Shown here one piece after another: positions 44,666 through 53,263 of a DNA stretch of 62,546 nt. Origin of the DNA: Rhodoblastus acidophilus (GTDB lineage: Bacteria; Pseudomonadota; Alphaproteobacteria; Rhizobiales; Beijerinckiaceae). The notes beneath the pieces are model-generated. The model ran no database searches. It was not told where the DNA came from and saw nothing but the letters and a program-made list of their open reading frames with translations. The stretch is taken from assembly GCF_900187365.1 (NCBI RefSeq), contig NZ_FYDG01000016.1, positions 1 to 62,546 of the forward strand, in the 5' to 3' direction. Each line of letters starts with the position of its first letter. Position 1 is the first letter of the stretch. The translations under genes were made by a program, and so were the position numbers.

Positions 44666-45586
44666 CGGGCGCCCAAATGGCGATTCTCGTCGCCGCGCGA
44701 TGGACGCAGTTCATCTCTCTGTTCGCGCTCTTTGGCGGCTCGCTGTTTCCGTTTTACGCGACGTTCGGAGACGCGCGCGCGCGACCACGAATCGCGGCGC
44801 CTGGCGCGAAGGGTTCTCGCTGTCGCCGGCGCCGCTCAGATCGTTTCGATCGTCGTCTGGCTGGCCGTGACCATCGCGGGCCTGGGCGATGGTTGGGGCG
44901 CGCTTTCCGACGTGGATTTGACGACATCCTATTTGCTTGACACCGGTTTCGGCCATGTCTGGCTGGCTCGGCTTGCGCTGTCGCTCGGACTCGCCGGGAT
45001 TCTGTTTGCGGCAAGATCATCCCTGTTCGAGCGCAACGTACCGAACTGCGCCGCCGTGATCGTGTCGGGTCTCCTGCTCGTCGTTCAGGCGGGCGCGGGC
45101 CACGCCGCTGCGGCTCCAGATGATTTGCGCGCGATCGTCCAGGCCTTCTATGCGCTGCATGTGCTGGGCGCCGCCGCATGGATCGGCGGCCTTTGGCCGC
45201 TCCTCGCCACGCTCGCATCCGCGAGGAACGATGCGCATCAGGATACGCTGGTGTGTTTCGTGCTGGGGCGCTTCGGGTTGATGGCGAGTTTCGCCGTCGC
45301 GCTGGTCGTTGTCGGCGGCGCCGTCAACGCGTGGCCGCAACTGAAGCAGCCGTCGTTTTCGCCGGGCTCTTTATGGTCGATCATGCTGACCGCGAAGATG
45401 CTTCTCTTCGCCATGCTGCTGGCCATCGCTTGTCTCAACCGGTTTCGCCTCGGACCTCGCATGGCGTCCGATCCCGCTGGGACGAAGGCGCAGATCCTCC
45501 GCAACGTCGTGCTGGATCAATGGCTCGCGCTTGCCGTTCTGTTCGCGGTCGCAATCCTTGGCGCTGTTTCGCCGGAAGGAAACTGA
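44662..45586 (+). pseudogene. copD: Copper resistance protein CopD, frameshifted in a (CG)6 tract
   Basis: CopD is an inner-membrane protein with about eight helices that moves copper with CopC. The N-terminal helix is in frame 1 (MAILVAARWTQFISLFALFGG, from GTG 44662 or ATG 44677, then SLFPFYATFGDARAR). The rest is in frame 2 (ARDHESRRLARRVLAVAGAA onward), including FYALHVLGAAAWIGGLWPLL and AKMLLFAMLLAIACLNRFRL, ending at 45586. The switch occurs in the dinucleotide run (CG)6 at 44772-44783; seven units would restore one open frame of about 300 residues. Either the gene is switched off by repeat slippage or the reads miscounted the run. Confidence 0.87.
44772..44783. repeat. copD: (CG)6 dinucleotide tract inside copD
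   Basis: Six CG units within GGAGA-(CG)6-ACCACG. Gain of one unit puts the two parts of copD in one frame with the sequence GDARARARDHESRRLA; loss of two would have the same effect. Such tracts change length by polymerase slippage. Confidence 0.8.
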
Positions 45587-45624
45587 CCTGCTCGGGATGT
45601 ATTCATTCAAGGCAATTCATAGCA

Positions 45625-46146
45625 ATGCGACAAGACTTCGGATATAATGGCGGTTGCTTGGAGATGATGGTGCTTCGTCCGATCGGTTCCATTGCGCTTT
45701 GGTTGGCGGCTGCGCTTTTTGCGGGCCTGCTGGCGCTTGGCTCAACGACGGCTTCCGCCCATCCAGGACACGACCATCACGCCGATCCCGCCCTTCATGC
45801 CACCTCGCCCTCGTCGTCATTCAAGCCGACAGCGGAATTCGCGGTAAGGCCAGCGGTGATCGCCCCGACCGAAACAGATCACGCCCCCAAGACTACGGCC
45901 ATGCAGCGAGGGGTTTCAGCCGCATTTGTATCGGTTTCGCGTCACGGCGAGGGAGGCGGTCTCTGCCATTGTGGCGTTTGCAGCAACGGCGTGGCATGCT
46001 GCTGCGCGTCGGTCTGCGTCAGTTCTGACGTTGAGCACGCGCGTCCGCCGGTTTCGGCGGCGTCACGCCTGCATTTGGGCGGATATTTGCCTGTCGAGGG
46101 CATCGAACCTGGCGGGCAACTGGATCCCCCCAAACACTCGGTCTGA
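45625..46146 (+). CDS. Exported Cys/His-rich protein, copper island
   Basis: This 173-residue protein (or 160 if translation begins at ATG 45664) has a signal peptide with LWLAAALFAGLLALGSTTAS-AHPGHDHHAD, giving a mature N-terminus HPGHDHH. A disordered middle follows, then a striking cysteine cluster GLCHCGVCSNGVACCCASVC. The N-terminal His cluster and the eight Cys within 20 residues suggest periplasmic metal binding. I know no named family; similar Cys-rich proteins occur in heavy-metal islands. It lies between copD and the P-type ATPase on the same strand. Confidence 0.7.
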   Translation: MRQDFGYNGGCLEMMVLRPIGSIALWLAAALFAGLLALGSTTASAHPGHDHHADPALHATSPSSSFKPTAEFAVRPAVIAPTETDHAPKTTAMQRGVSAAFVSVSRHGEGGGLCHCGVCSNGVACCCASVCVSSDVEHARPPVSAASRLHLGGYLPVEGIEPGGQLDPPKHSV

Positions 46147-46253
46147 ACGCAAGCCATAGGCGTCGCTAAGCGATCGCCTTGCCGTTTCAGCCGGGAAATT
46201 CCTCATGTCGACCTTATCCTTAAGCGCTGCGGCGACTTTCCGCCGTCGCTCAA

Positions 46254-46353
46254 TCGCGTCCGCTGTCGCCCGGTTCAAAGCCGGACATCCAGGCGGAGCA
46301 TCGCCTGGACAGACGTCGATCAGGCGACTCAAACGACGGCACGACATTTCCAC
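46254..46353 (-). pseudogene. Possible MerR-family effector-domain remnant
   Basis: The minus-strand translation [20 protein letters not shown] resembles the C-terminal metal-binding loop of CueR/MerR-like regulators (C-x-GD-x-x-P-x-CPI). There is no HTH and no dimerisation helix. If real, it is the last trace of the island's copper sensor. The resemblance is short and could be fortuitous. Confidence 0.3.
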
Positions 46354-46458
46354 TCATTGAGGTGCGCGTCACGGCGTCATGCCCACTCGGCGGCGCATGC
46401 ACACCTGCGACCCCATAGGCGGTCGATCGCCGACGACCAAAATCCAGGAGCATCCATC

Positions 46459-48843
46459 ATGGCCCAAATGCGCGAAGGTCACACCCATCACAGCCCCGTT
46501 CACGACGAAGCGGACAACGCCGGGCATGTTCACGACACCCGGCGCGAAGCGAATCGCGTCAAGGACCCGGTCTGCGGCATGACCGTCGACCCGGCGAAAA
46601 CCGCGCACATGGCCGAACATGCCGGCTCGCTTTATCACTTCTGCACCGCCGGCTGCCGAACAAAATTCATCGCCGAACCGGCGCGCTACCTCGAAGCGGC
46701 GGAGGCCGCGGGAACAGCGACTGAGGGGACGATCTACACCTACACCTGCCCAATGCATCCGGAGATACGGCGAAACGCGCCGGGTAGCTGCCCGATCTGC
46801 GGCATGGCGCTTGAGCCTCTGGTCGCGACATCGGAGACCGGACTAAGCCCCGAACTCAAGGACATGAAGCGGAGATTCTGGATCGGCCTCGCGATCACGG
46901 CGCCAGTTTTCCTGCTGGAGATGGGCGGACACCTGATCGGCCTCGATCACGTCATCGACCGTACGACATCCAACTGGATCCAACTGGCGCTCGCCACGCC
47001 GGTGGTGCTCTGGGCCGGCTGGCCGTTCTTCGTGCGCGGCGCGCAATCGCTCGTCACGCGCAAGCTCAATATGTTCACGCTAATCGCCATGGGCACGGGC
47101 ATCGCCTGGTTCTACAGCGCGGTCGCGACCTTAGCGCCCAAGATATTCCCGGCCGCCTTCCGCGCCGCCGACGGGTCGGTGGCGGTCTATTTCGAGGCGG
47201 CGGCAGTCATTACCGTTCTTGTGCTGCTCGGTCAGGTGCTGGAATTGCGGGCGCGCGAAACGACGAGCGGCGCCATTCGCGCGCTGCTTGATCTCGCACC
47301 AAAAACCGCGCGCCGGATCAAGGCCGACGGTTCGGAGGAGGAAGTCCCGCTCGAAGACGTCAAGGTCGGCGACAAGCTGCGCGTGCGTCCCGGCGAAAAA
47401 GTGCCGGTCGACGCCGCCGTGATCGAGGGAAGAAGCGCGGTGGACGAATCCATGGTCACCGGCGAATCCATGCCGGTCACCAAGGAAGCGGGGGCCAAGG
47501 TCATCGGCGGCGCCATCAACCAGAGCGGCGCGCTGATCGTGGTCGCCGAAAAGGTCGGCAGCGACACCATGCTCGCGCGGATCGTCCAACTCGTCGCTGA
47601 AGCGCAGCGCAGCCGCGCGCCGATCCAGCGGCTCGCCGACGAGGTCGCGGGCTGGTTCGTCCCCGCGGTGATCGGCGTGGCGGCGCTCGCCTTCGTCGCA
47701 TGGTCGCTGTTCGGGCCGGAGCCGCGCTTTTCCTACGGGCTGATCGCCGCCGTCGCCGTGCTCATCATCGCCTGCCCCTGCGCGCTCGGCTTGGCCACGC
47801 CCATGTCGATCATGGTCGGCGTCGGGCGCGGCGCCGAACTCGGCGTGCTGATCAAGAACGCCGAAGCGCTGGAGCGGATGGAGAAGGTCGACACATTGGT
47901 GGTGGACAAGACGGGCACGCTCACCAAGGGCAAGCCTGCGGTTACGGCCATCATCCCCGTCGACGGGTTCGACGAACGGGAGCTGCTTCGCCTGGCGGCG
48001 GCCGTCGAGCGGGCGAGCGAACATCCGCTTGCCCGCGCGATCGTCGAAGCAGCCGGCAAGCGCGGGATTTCGGCGCCTGCCGTCGAGAACTTCGATTCGC
48101 CCACGGGCCGCGGCGCGCTGGGAACGGTGGAAGGCAAGGCCATTCTGCTCGGCAATGCGCGGTTTCTCAAAGAGAGTGGCGTGGAGAGCGGCGATCTCGC
48201 GCAAGAGGCCGACCGCCTGCGCGAGGATGGCGCGACGGCGATTTTCATCGCAGTCGATGATCGCGCCGCCGGCGTCTTCGCTATCGCCGATCCGGTGAAG
48301 GAAACCACGCCGGAAGCCCTCGCCGCCCTGAAGGCTGCGGGCGTCAAGACGGTGATGCTGACTGGAGACAATTGGACGACCGCGCGCGCGGTGGCGCGGC
48401 GTCTCGGCATCGAGGATGTCGAAGCCGAGTTTTTGCCCGATCAGAAAAGTGCGGTGGTGCAACGCTACAAGGCGGCGGGTCGCATCGTCGCCATGGCGGG
48501 CGATGGCGTCAACGACGCCCCGGCTCTCGCCGCCGCAGATGTCGGCATCGCGATGGGCGGGGGAACAGATGTGGCGATGGAAAGCGCCGGCGTCACCCTG
48601 CTGAAGGGCGACCTCACCGGCATCGTGCGCGCGCGCCGGCTGTCGCAGGCGACCATGGGCAATATCCGGCAAAACCTGTTCTTTGCCTTCGTTTACAACG
48701 CTCTCGGAGTACCGATCGCAGCGGGCGCCCTCTATCCGATGTTCGGGATCCTGCTTTCACCCATCATAGCGGCGGCGGCCATGGCGCTCTCGTCGGTCAG
48801 CGTCATTTCCAACGCCGCGCGGCTGCGGCGCGTGAAGCTGTAG
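46459..48843 (+). CDS. copA: Copper-exporting P1B-type ATPase with YHS and HMBD domains
   Basis: This 794-residue Cu(I) pump exports copper from the cytoplasm using ATP. Domain order: a His-rich start ([20 protein letters not shown]), a YHS domain ([16 protein letters not shown], about 34-82), then a heavy-metal-binding domain ([10 protein letters not shown] to [10 protein letters not shown], 93-121). Eight membrane helices follow with the CPC motif in [13 protein letters not shown]. The P-type motifs are VTGESMPV, phosphorylation [16 protein letters not shown] and [25 protein letters not shown] in the last helix fits Cu(I). There is no CxxC HMA domain. The ATG at 46459 is chosen for CCAGGAG 8-14 bp upstream; an upstream in-frame ATG exists at 46357. 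Central gene of the island. Confidence 0.94.
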   Translation: MAQMREGHTHHSPVHDEADNAGHVHDTRREANRVKDPVCGMTVDPAKTAHMAEHAGSLYHFCTAGCRTKFIAEPARYLEAAEAAGTATEGTIYTYTCPMHPEIRRNAPGSCPICGMALEPLVATSETGLSPELKDMKRRFWIGLAITAPVFLLEMGGHLIGLDHVIDRTTSNWIQLALATPVVLWAGWPFFVRGAQSLVTRKLNMFTLIAMGTGIAWFYSAVATLAPKIFPAAFRAADGSVAVYFEAAAVITVLVLLGQVLELRARETTSGAIRALLDLAPKTARRIKADGSEEEVPLEDVKVGDKLRVRPGEKVPVDAAVIEGRSAVDESMVTGESMPVTKEAGAKVIGGAINQSGALIVVAEKVGSDTMLARIVQLVAEAQRSRAPIQRLADEVAGWFVPAVIGVAALAFVAWSLFGPEPRFSYGLIAAVAVLIIACPCALGLATPMSIMVGVGRGAELGVLIKNAEALERMEKVDTLVVDKTGTLTKGKPAVTAIIPVDGFDERELLRLAAAVERASEHPLARAIVEAAGKRGISAPAVENFDSPTGRGALGTVEGKAILLGNARFLKESGVESGDLAQEADRLREDGATAIFIAVDDRAAGVFAIADPVKETTPEALAALKAAGVKTVMLTGDNWTTARAVARRLGIEDVEAEFLPDQKSAVVQRYKAAGRIVAMAGDGVNDAPALAAADVGIAMGGGTDVAMESAGVTLLKGDLTGIVRARRLSQATMGNIRQNLFFAFVYNALGVPIAAGALYPMFGILLSPIIAAAAMALSSVSVISNAARLRRVKL

Positions 48844-48859
48844 GCGGAGGCGCGAAGCT

Positions 48860-49369
48860 ATGAAACGCAAGGCGGTGACAAAAGGCACGATCGGAGGGGC
48901 GCCCCAGCGACCCCTCGGGTCGCGGCTTGTCGCCGCGTTTCGACGGTTGCTGCTGTGCCTGACGCTGGTCGGACTGGTGTTTGCGCCCGTGAGCAGCTTC
49001 GCCCATCAGCCCATGGATTCTGGCGCCGCGGTCAGCATGGCGGACGATGAGCCTTGCAGTTCTCACGATATGCCGGACGGCTGCCAGGATTGCGCGCTGA
49101 TGGCGTCCTGCGCAATCCACTGCTTTCACATCGGGGTTTCCGATTTCGGCGTCTCCTTCGTTGCCGATTGGGAGATTCCGTCACCGGTTGCAGCGCCTGA
49201 ACAGCCGGTCAATGGGATCGATCATGCGCCACCACGCCGGCCGCCACGCGAGAAGAAAGGTCGGGGCAAATGTCCAGTGGCCGCCTTCAATGACAAAGCG
49301 ATTGGAGGAAATAAATACTGTATTTATACAGTAAACAACGACCTACACCCTTTTATATATACTGGATAA
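48860..49369 (+). CDS. Exported Cys-rich protein following copA
   Basis: This 169-residue frame starts 16 bp after copA. It has a signal-like helix (LLLCLTLVGLVFAPVSSFAH) and a conserved-looking Cys/His segment SHDMPDGCQDCALMASCAIHC, similar in pattern to that in the protein at 38170. The last about 35 codons run into an AT-rich regulatory region (ending NNDLHPFIYTG) unlike the rest in composition, so the natural C-terminus may once have been different. A periplasmic metal-binding role is suggested by content and context. No named family assigned. Confidence 0.65.
   Translation: MKRKAVTKGTIGGAPQRPLGSRLVAAFRRLLLCLTLVGLVFAPVSSFAHQPMDSGAAVSMADDEPCSSHDMPDGCQDCALMASCAIHCFHIGVSDFGVSFVADWEIPSPVAAPEQPVNGIDHAPPRRPPREKKGRGKCPVAAFNDKAIGGNKYCIYTVNNDLHPFIYTG
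49316..49333. promoter_or_regulatory. 18-bp dyad TACTGTA-TTTA-TACAGTA
   Basis: A perfect inverted repeat with 7-bp arms inside the AT-rich 3' end of the preceding frame and 150 bp before the second cusF-like gene. It recalls LexA sites but the CTGT/ACAG spacing is 6 instead of 8. Binding protein unknown. Confidence 0.5.
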
Positions 49370-49381
49370 TACTTTGACATA

Positions 49382-49395
49382 TTGATTTACATCAA
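49382..49395 (+). promoter_or_regulatory. Perfect FNR/FixK-type box upstream of the second cusF-like gene
   Basis: TTGAT-TTAC-ATCAA is a full consensus match. Its centre is 78 bp before the ATG at 49467, which places a class II start near 49430, leaving a short leader. A 7-bp hairpin (ATTGCTG/CAGCAAT, 49432-49449) sits just before the ribosome site GAGGAGG. Confidence 0.75.
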
Positions 49396-49466
49396 TGCCC
49401 GCCTCGGATATCAACTCCTCATGACTTACATATTGCTGCTCACAGCAATGGTCCGAGGAGGTCAAT

Positions 49467-49844
49467 ATGTTGAAATCGCATTCCACACTCGCGTTTGCCC
49501 TTGCCTGCGCGCTCACGACGGCAAGCGTCGCACCGACGCTGGCGATGGGGAGAATGAACGGGCCGGAATGGCTGACGATGATGGAGAAGATCCGCAAGGA
49601 CAAGGAGCCTGCCGGCTCACCGCTTTGGGTCAATGTCAAAGTCAAGAAAGCTGATGTCGCCGGAGGAACATTGACGATCTCGCATGGCGCGATCTCGAAG
49701 ATCCATATGCCGGCGATGACGATGACCTTCCCGGTGACCGATCCGACGCATCTGCAAATGCTGCACAAGGGCGACCCGGTCCAAATCGAGGTGGCCAACC
49801 AGGACGGTACGGTGCGCGTCATAGACTTCAAGATGCAGCACTAA
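49467..49844 (+). CDS. CusF-like copper-binding protein, Trp-less variant
   Basis: This 125-residue exported protein has a signal peptide (LAFALACALTTASVAPTLAM) and a CusF/OB-fold domain. The site region SHGAISKIHMPAMTMTFPVT retains the His and the MxM methionines, but the Trp that caps Cu(I) in CusF is replaced by Met. GAGGAGG precedes the ATG. It is controlled, by position, by a perfect FNR/FixK box and an intervening leader hairpin, unlike the cusBAF unit. It may therefore serve under anaerobic conditions. It is followed by a strong hairpin. Confidence 0.88.
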   Translation: MLKSHSTLAFALACALTTASVAPTLAMGRMNGPEWLTMMEKIRKDKEPAGSPLWVNVKVKKADVAGGTLTISHGAISKIHMPAMTMTFPVTDPTHLQMLHKGDPVQIEVANQDGTVRVIDFKMQH

Positions 49845-49858
49845 ACCAGCGCCCGAAA

Positions 49859-49897
49859 CCCGCGCGCCGTCTCCGCTCCCGGACGGTGGCGCGCGGG
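49859..49897 (+). terminator. Hairpin downstream of the second cusF-like gene
   Basis: CCCGCGCGCC (49859-49868) pairs perfectly with GGCGCGCGGG (49888-49897). The loop contains a second short stem. The following AACGTTTCAC offers only a weak T-run, so termination may be partial. Confidence 0.6.
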
Positions 49898-49937
49898 AAC
49901 GTTTCACATACGAAGCACAGCGCTGGAGGCGAACAGG

Positions 49938-50183
49938 ATGTCACGGAAACGAAAGCTCTTGATCCTGGCGGCAGCGTTCGCGCTGCAAGCCGCTCCAGCT
50001 GGCGCTTTCCATTTCGGTAGAGAGCCAGACGTCGATCTGGGCAAATACCGCGCTGCGCGCCAGCACGCCAGCGCCTGCGAAAACAGTCGGTATTTCTGTC
50101 TGCAAAACTCCCCCTTATACAGTCGATATCAATCTCTTAGGGCACAATGCGAGATCACGTACGATCAGTGCGTGGGAAAGTGA
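49938..50183 (+). CDS. Small exported protein of unknown function
   Basis: This 81-residue protein has a signal peptide (LLILAAAFALQAAPAGAFHF). The mature part has three cysteines (ASACENS, YFCLQNS, RAQCEIT) and a fourth near the end (YDQCVGK), and looks helical. The spacing suggests two disulfides or a metal site. GGAGGCGAACAGG lies before the ATG. I do not recognise the family. It lies on the same strand between the second cusF-like gene and the DUF2933 gene, so it is counted as part of the copper island. Confidence 0.65.
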   Translation: MSRKRKLLILAAAFALQAAPAGAFHFGREPDVDLGKYRAARQHASACENSRYFCLQNSPLYSRYQSLRAQCEITYDQCVGK

Positions 50184-50366
50184 GCGCATTCCCTTGGTGA
50201 ACGCGACGGCGATTGAGCCATTCACGAGAGCCGCCATGAATGCCGCTTCCGGCGCCCAGCGGCTGGCGCGGCTTATGGGGATGACCGGATCCAGAGGTGC
50301 GCGATGTCCAGCGCCGTTTTCCATTCCAGACGAGCGGCGCGCGAAGCGTTTCAAGGAGTATGATCA

Positions 50367-50633
50367 ATGACATCCGAACATGAACATGGCGGCGCGACGC
50401 ACGCGGAAGCGCCCGATCACCGCCCCTTGCTCAAGACACCCGCTGGCTGGGCGCTATGCGCGTTCCTCGCAATCGGCGCTTTTTATCTTGTCACCGAGCA
50501 TACGGCGCATCTGTTCGGCGCCCTGCCTTACCTCCTGTTGCTGGCTTGTCCGCTCATGCACCTGTTCATGCACGGCGGCCATGGCGGCCATCAGCACGGC
50601 AAGAGTGAGACCGGCAAGGAGGACCAGCCATGA
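50367..50633 (+). CDS. DUF2933 family small membrane protein
   Basis: This 88-residue protein has a single or paired hydrophobic segment (WALCAFLAIGAFYLVTEHTA, then LFGALPYLLLLACPLMHLFM) followed by HGGHGGHQHGKSE. Glu-His-x-x-His in TEHTAHLFG and the Cys-Pro-Leu-Met-His motif with a His-rich tail are typical of DUF2933 proteins, which accompany copper and silver resistance genes. Its stop overlaps the start of the methyltransferase-like gene by 4 bp, the standard pairing. Function unproven; membrane metal handling is likely. Confidence 0.88.
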   Translation: MTSEHEHGGATHAEAPDHRPLLKTPAGWALCAFLAIGAFYLVTEHTAHLFGALPYLLLLACPLMHLFMHGGHGGHQHGKSETGKEDQP

Positions 50634-51101
50634 CGCACGACGCTCCCGCCTACGGCCTTTGGTCGCTGGTCATCATCAACAGCGTCTTCTTCATCTTTTT
50701 CGCGAGCAGTTTTACCGTAGGGGGCTGGAAGAAGAACTGGCGCGAACTCGGCATGTTCTCGGCTTTCGTGCTGGCGCTGTTTACCGAAATGTACGGCTTT
50801 CAGCTGACGATCTACTTCCTGTCTGGATGGCTCGCGACGCATTATCCCGGGACAGACCTGATGTCCCACGACTCCGGTCATCTCTGGTCGACCATCCTCG
50901 GTTCCAAGGGCGATCCGCATTTCAGCGTGCTGCACATCGCGAGCAGCCTGCTGATCGGCGCCGGATTTGTCCTTCTCGGCTATTGCTGGCGGCCGCTCTA
51001 TAAGGCGCAGCGCGCGGGGGAAGTGGCGACGACCGGACCCTACGCCCGCATCCGGCGCCCGCAATACGTCGCCTTCGTCGCCGTGATGCTCGGCTTTCGC
51101 G
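50630..51101 (+). pseudogene. Isoprenylcysteine carboxyl methyltransferase-like membrane protein, truncated
   Basis: The first 156 residues of an ICMT/PEMT-family integral membrane protein are present. They have three helices (WSLVIINSVFFIFFASSFTV, MFSAFVLALFTEMYGFQLTI, LLIGAGFVLLGYCW) and the cofactor approach region GEVATTGPYARIRRPQYVAF. Just after AVMLGF the sequence switches to an IS91 transposase in another frame, and the C-terminal catalytic part (RxEE) is missing. The original frame continues as nonsense to 51445. ICMT-like genes typically follow DUF2933 in copper islands, so this is the broken end of the island. Confidence 0.88.
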
Positions 51102-51653
51102 TTCCAGAACAAGGCCGCCGTCTACGATCTGCTGTTCAAGGCGGCGGCCGAAACACTCACGACCATCGCCGCCGATCCGAAACATCTCGGCGCCCGCATC
51201 GGCCTCACCGCCGTCCTGCACACCTGGGGGTCGGCGCTGACCCACCATCCCCATGTCCACATCATCGTCCCCGGCGGTGGCCTGTCGCCGGACGGCTCGC
51301 GCTGGATCGCCTGCAAGCCGGGCTTCTTCCTGTCGGTGCGCGCGCTGTCGCGCCTGTTCCGGCGGCTGTTCCTCGAAGGTCTCGCCGCGCTTCACAAAGC
51401 CGGCGGCCTGGCCTTCTTCGGCGATCTTTCCGCGCTCTCCGATGACGAGGCGTTCGCCGCCGCGCTCGCGCCGTTACGGCGCTGCGAATGGGTGGTTTAC
51501 GCCAAACGTCCTTTCGCCGGACCGAAGGCTGTGCTCGCCTATCTGTCGCGCTACAACCACCGCGTCGCGATCTCGAACTCCCGGCTCGTCGCGATGGATG
51601 ATGCGGGCGTCACATTCAAATGGAAGGATTCGGCCAGAAAGTCTTCGCCATGA
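51102..51653 (+). mobile_element. IS91 family transposase, internal fragment
   Basis: The frame reads FQNKAAVYDLLFKAAAETLT, then the conserved core LTAVLHTWGSALTHHPHVHI with the HxH of Y2 rolling-circle transposases, and VPGGGLSPDGSRWIACKPGF. RNRAL-like RALSRLFRRLFLEGL and YLSRYNHRVAISNSRL follow. The zinc finger at the N-terminus and the catalytic Tyr region near the C-terminus (after TFKWKD) are missing. It is fused at 51102 to the ICMT-like gene and ends at a 22-bp palindrome. Confidence 0.9.
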
Positions 51654-51670
51654 CGGAGGCCTCCGTCATG
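51649..51670. repeat. 22-bp perfect palindrome at the IS91 fragment end
   Basis: Two 11-bp arms, CATGACGGAGG and CCTCCGTCATG, are directly abutting (51649-51659 and 51660-51670). It lies at the point where the IS91 similarity stops. It may be a recombination footprint or a remnant of another element's end. Confidence 0.6.
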
Positions 51671-51907
51671 AGAGAAGTGGCGGTCGAGACCTCGAAACCT
51701 GCTTCCACTGGAAACTGACGGCGCCCGCCGGAACCACGCTAAAACTGGAGTGATCGCTTGTGTGAAGCCAGTAACGGTCAGGCGCGGGAGATCCCGAGAT
51801 CCGGACGGAACCGCGCGCGCCCGCCAGCGGTTTGACGTGCAGCGGCGTGGGGCTCCTCCCGTTCCATCTCCAGCAATGGATTTCCGCATGTGACCGAGGG
51901 TGGGGAC

Positions 51908-53024
51908 ATGACGTCCGGTGGGGCGGGCGACGGCGGCGAACGGGTGTCCACGGGCATTCCCGGCCTCGACGAAATCCTTATCGGCGGCCTCGCCCGCCAC
52001 CGGCTCTGTCTTGTCGAGGGCTTGCCCGGAGCCGGCAAGACCACCTTCACGCTGCAATTCCTGCTGGAGGGGCGGCGCCGGGGCGAGCGCAGCATGTATG
52101 TCACGCTCTCCGAGACCGAGGACGAGTTGCGCGCGGCCGCCGCCTCGCACGGCTGGTCGCTCGACGGCCTCTCCGTGATCGAGCTGAGCACCGTCCGCAG
52201 CGTGGACGACCAGCAGACCCTGCTCCACCCCGCCGAATTCGAACTCGGCGAGACCACCGGGCGCATTCTGGCGCGGGTCGAGCAGGAAAAGCCGGAACGC
52301 CTCGTCATCGACAACCTCTCCGAGCTGCGTATGCTGGCCCAGACGCCGCTGCGCTACCGCTGGCAGTTCTTCGCGCTGCGCCGCGTCTTCACCCGCCTGG
52401 GCTGCACTGTCCTCATGCTCGACGACAAGACGGCGCGTCCCTACGACCTGCAGGTGCATACCATCGTCCATGGCGTGATCGCGCTGGAGCGCGGCAGCCT
52501 GGACACCTACGGGGCCGAGCGGCTCGCGCTGAATGCCGTGAAGATGCGCGGCCTCGAATTCCATCGCGGCGCCCACGATTACGCCATCAACACGGGGGGC
52601 CTCGCGGTCTATCCGCGCGTCGCCACCTATCCGGGAAGGCCCGAACCCCTATCCGCCATCGTCAGCACCGGCGTCCCCAAGCTGGACGACTTGCTGGGAG
52701 GCGGGCTGGCGACCGGCTCCAGCACGCTATTAATCGGGCCGACGGGCACGGGCAAGTCGTCCGCCGTGACCCGCTGCATGCTCGCGGCGCTTCAGCGCGG
52801 CGAATCGGCGGCGTGCTTCATTTTCGACGAACAGCGCAGCACTCTGCGCCAACGCTCCGCCAGCCTCGGCATGGACCTGGCGCCCTACGAGGAGTCGGGG
52901 CGGCTGCGCCTGCACGAATTCAATCCCGGCGAGCTGTCGCCGGGCAGGTTCGCCTACAATGTCACCCGGGCGGTCGAGGTCGATGGCGCGCGGACGATCG
53001 TGATCGACAGCCTCAACGGTTATG
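51908..53024 (+). pseudogene. KaiC-like two-domain ATPase, C-terminally truncated
   Basis: KaiC-family proteins are RecA-fold ATPases that in many non-cyanobacteria act in signalling. Two domains are visible: the first with P-loop GLPGAGKTTF (residues 38-47) and FELGETTGRILARVEQEKPE, the second with P-loop GPTGTGKSS (near residue 280) and VDGARTIVIDSLNGY. The protein ends after this Walker B-like strand, and the sequence continues as an istB fragment. About 100 residues of the second domain are lost. The ATG at 51908 is preceded by GGTGGGG. No kaiB or histidine kinase gene is adjacent. The first domain might still fold. Confidence 0.9.
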
Positions 53025-53250
53025 AGACTGCTCTTGCTCAAACATCCAACGCTCGACCAACTCCACACCCTCGGCCTGCACGGCATGGCCAAAGCCTTCG
53101 TCGAAATCGCGGCCTCCAGTGAAGCCTGCGGGCTCAGCCATCCGGAATGGCTCGGTCTTTTGCTCGATCGCGAGGCGTCCCTGCGCCAGGACAAGCGGCT
53201 GGCGGCACGGCTGCGCGCCACGAAATTGCGCCAGCAGGCAATGCCTTGGA
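53025..53250 (+). mobile_element. IS21 family helper protein IstB, N-terminal fragment
   Basis: The frame LLLLKHPTLDQLHTLGLHGM, then AKAFVEIAAS, LSHPEWLGLLLDREASLRQD and KRLAARLRATKLRQQA is the N-terminal region of IstB-like ATP-binding proteins. The Walker A motif and everything after it are missing. It begins at the KaiC break and ends at an ISL3 fragment. Confidence 0.85.
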
Positions 53251-53263
53251 GCCGTGGCGTCGA

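Noticed and set aside
49316-49333. LexA (SOS) box reading of the TACTGTA/TACAGTA dyad.
   Set aside because: The CTGT and ACAG halves are separated by 6 bases instead of 8, and alphaproteobacterial LexA recognises a different motif (GTTC-N7-GTTC).
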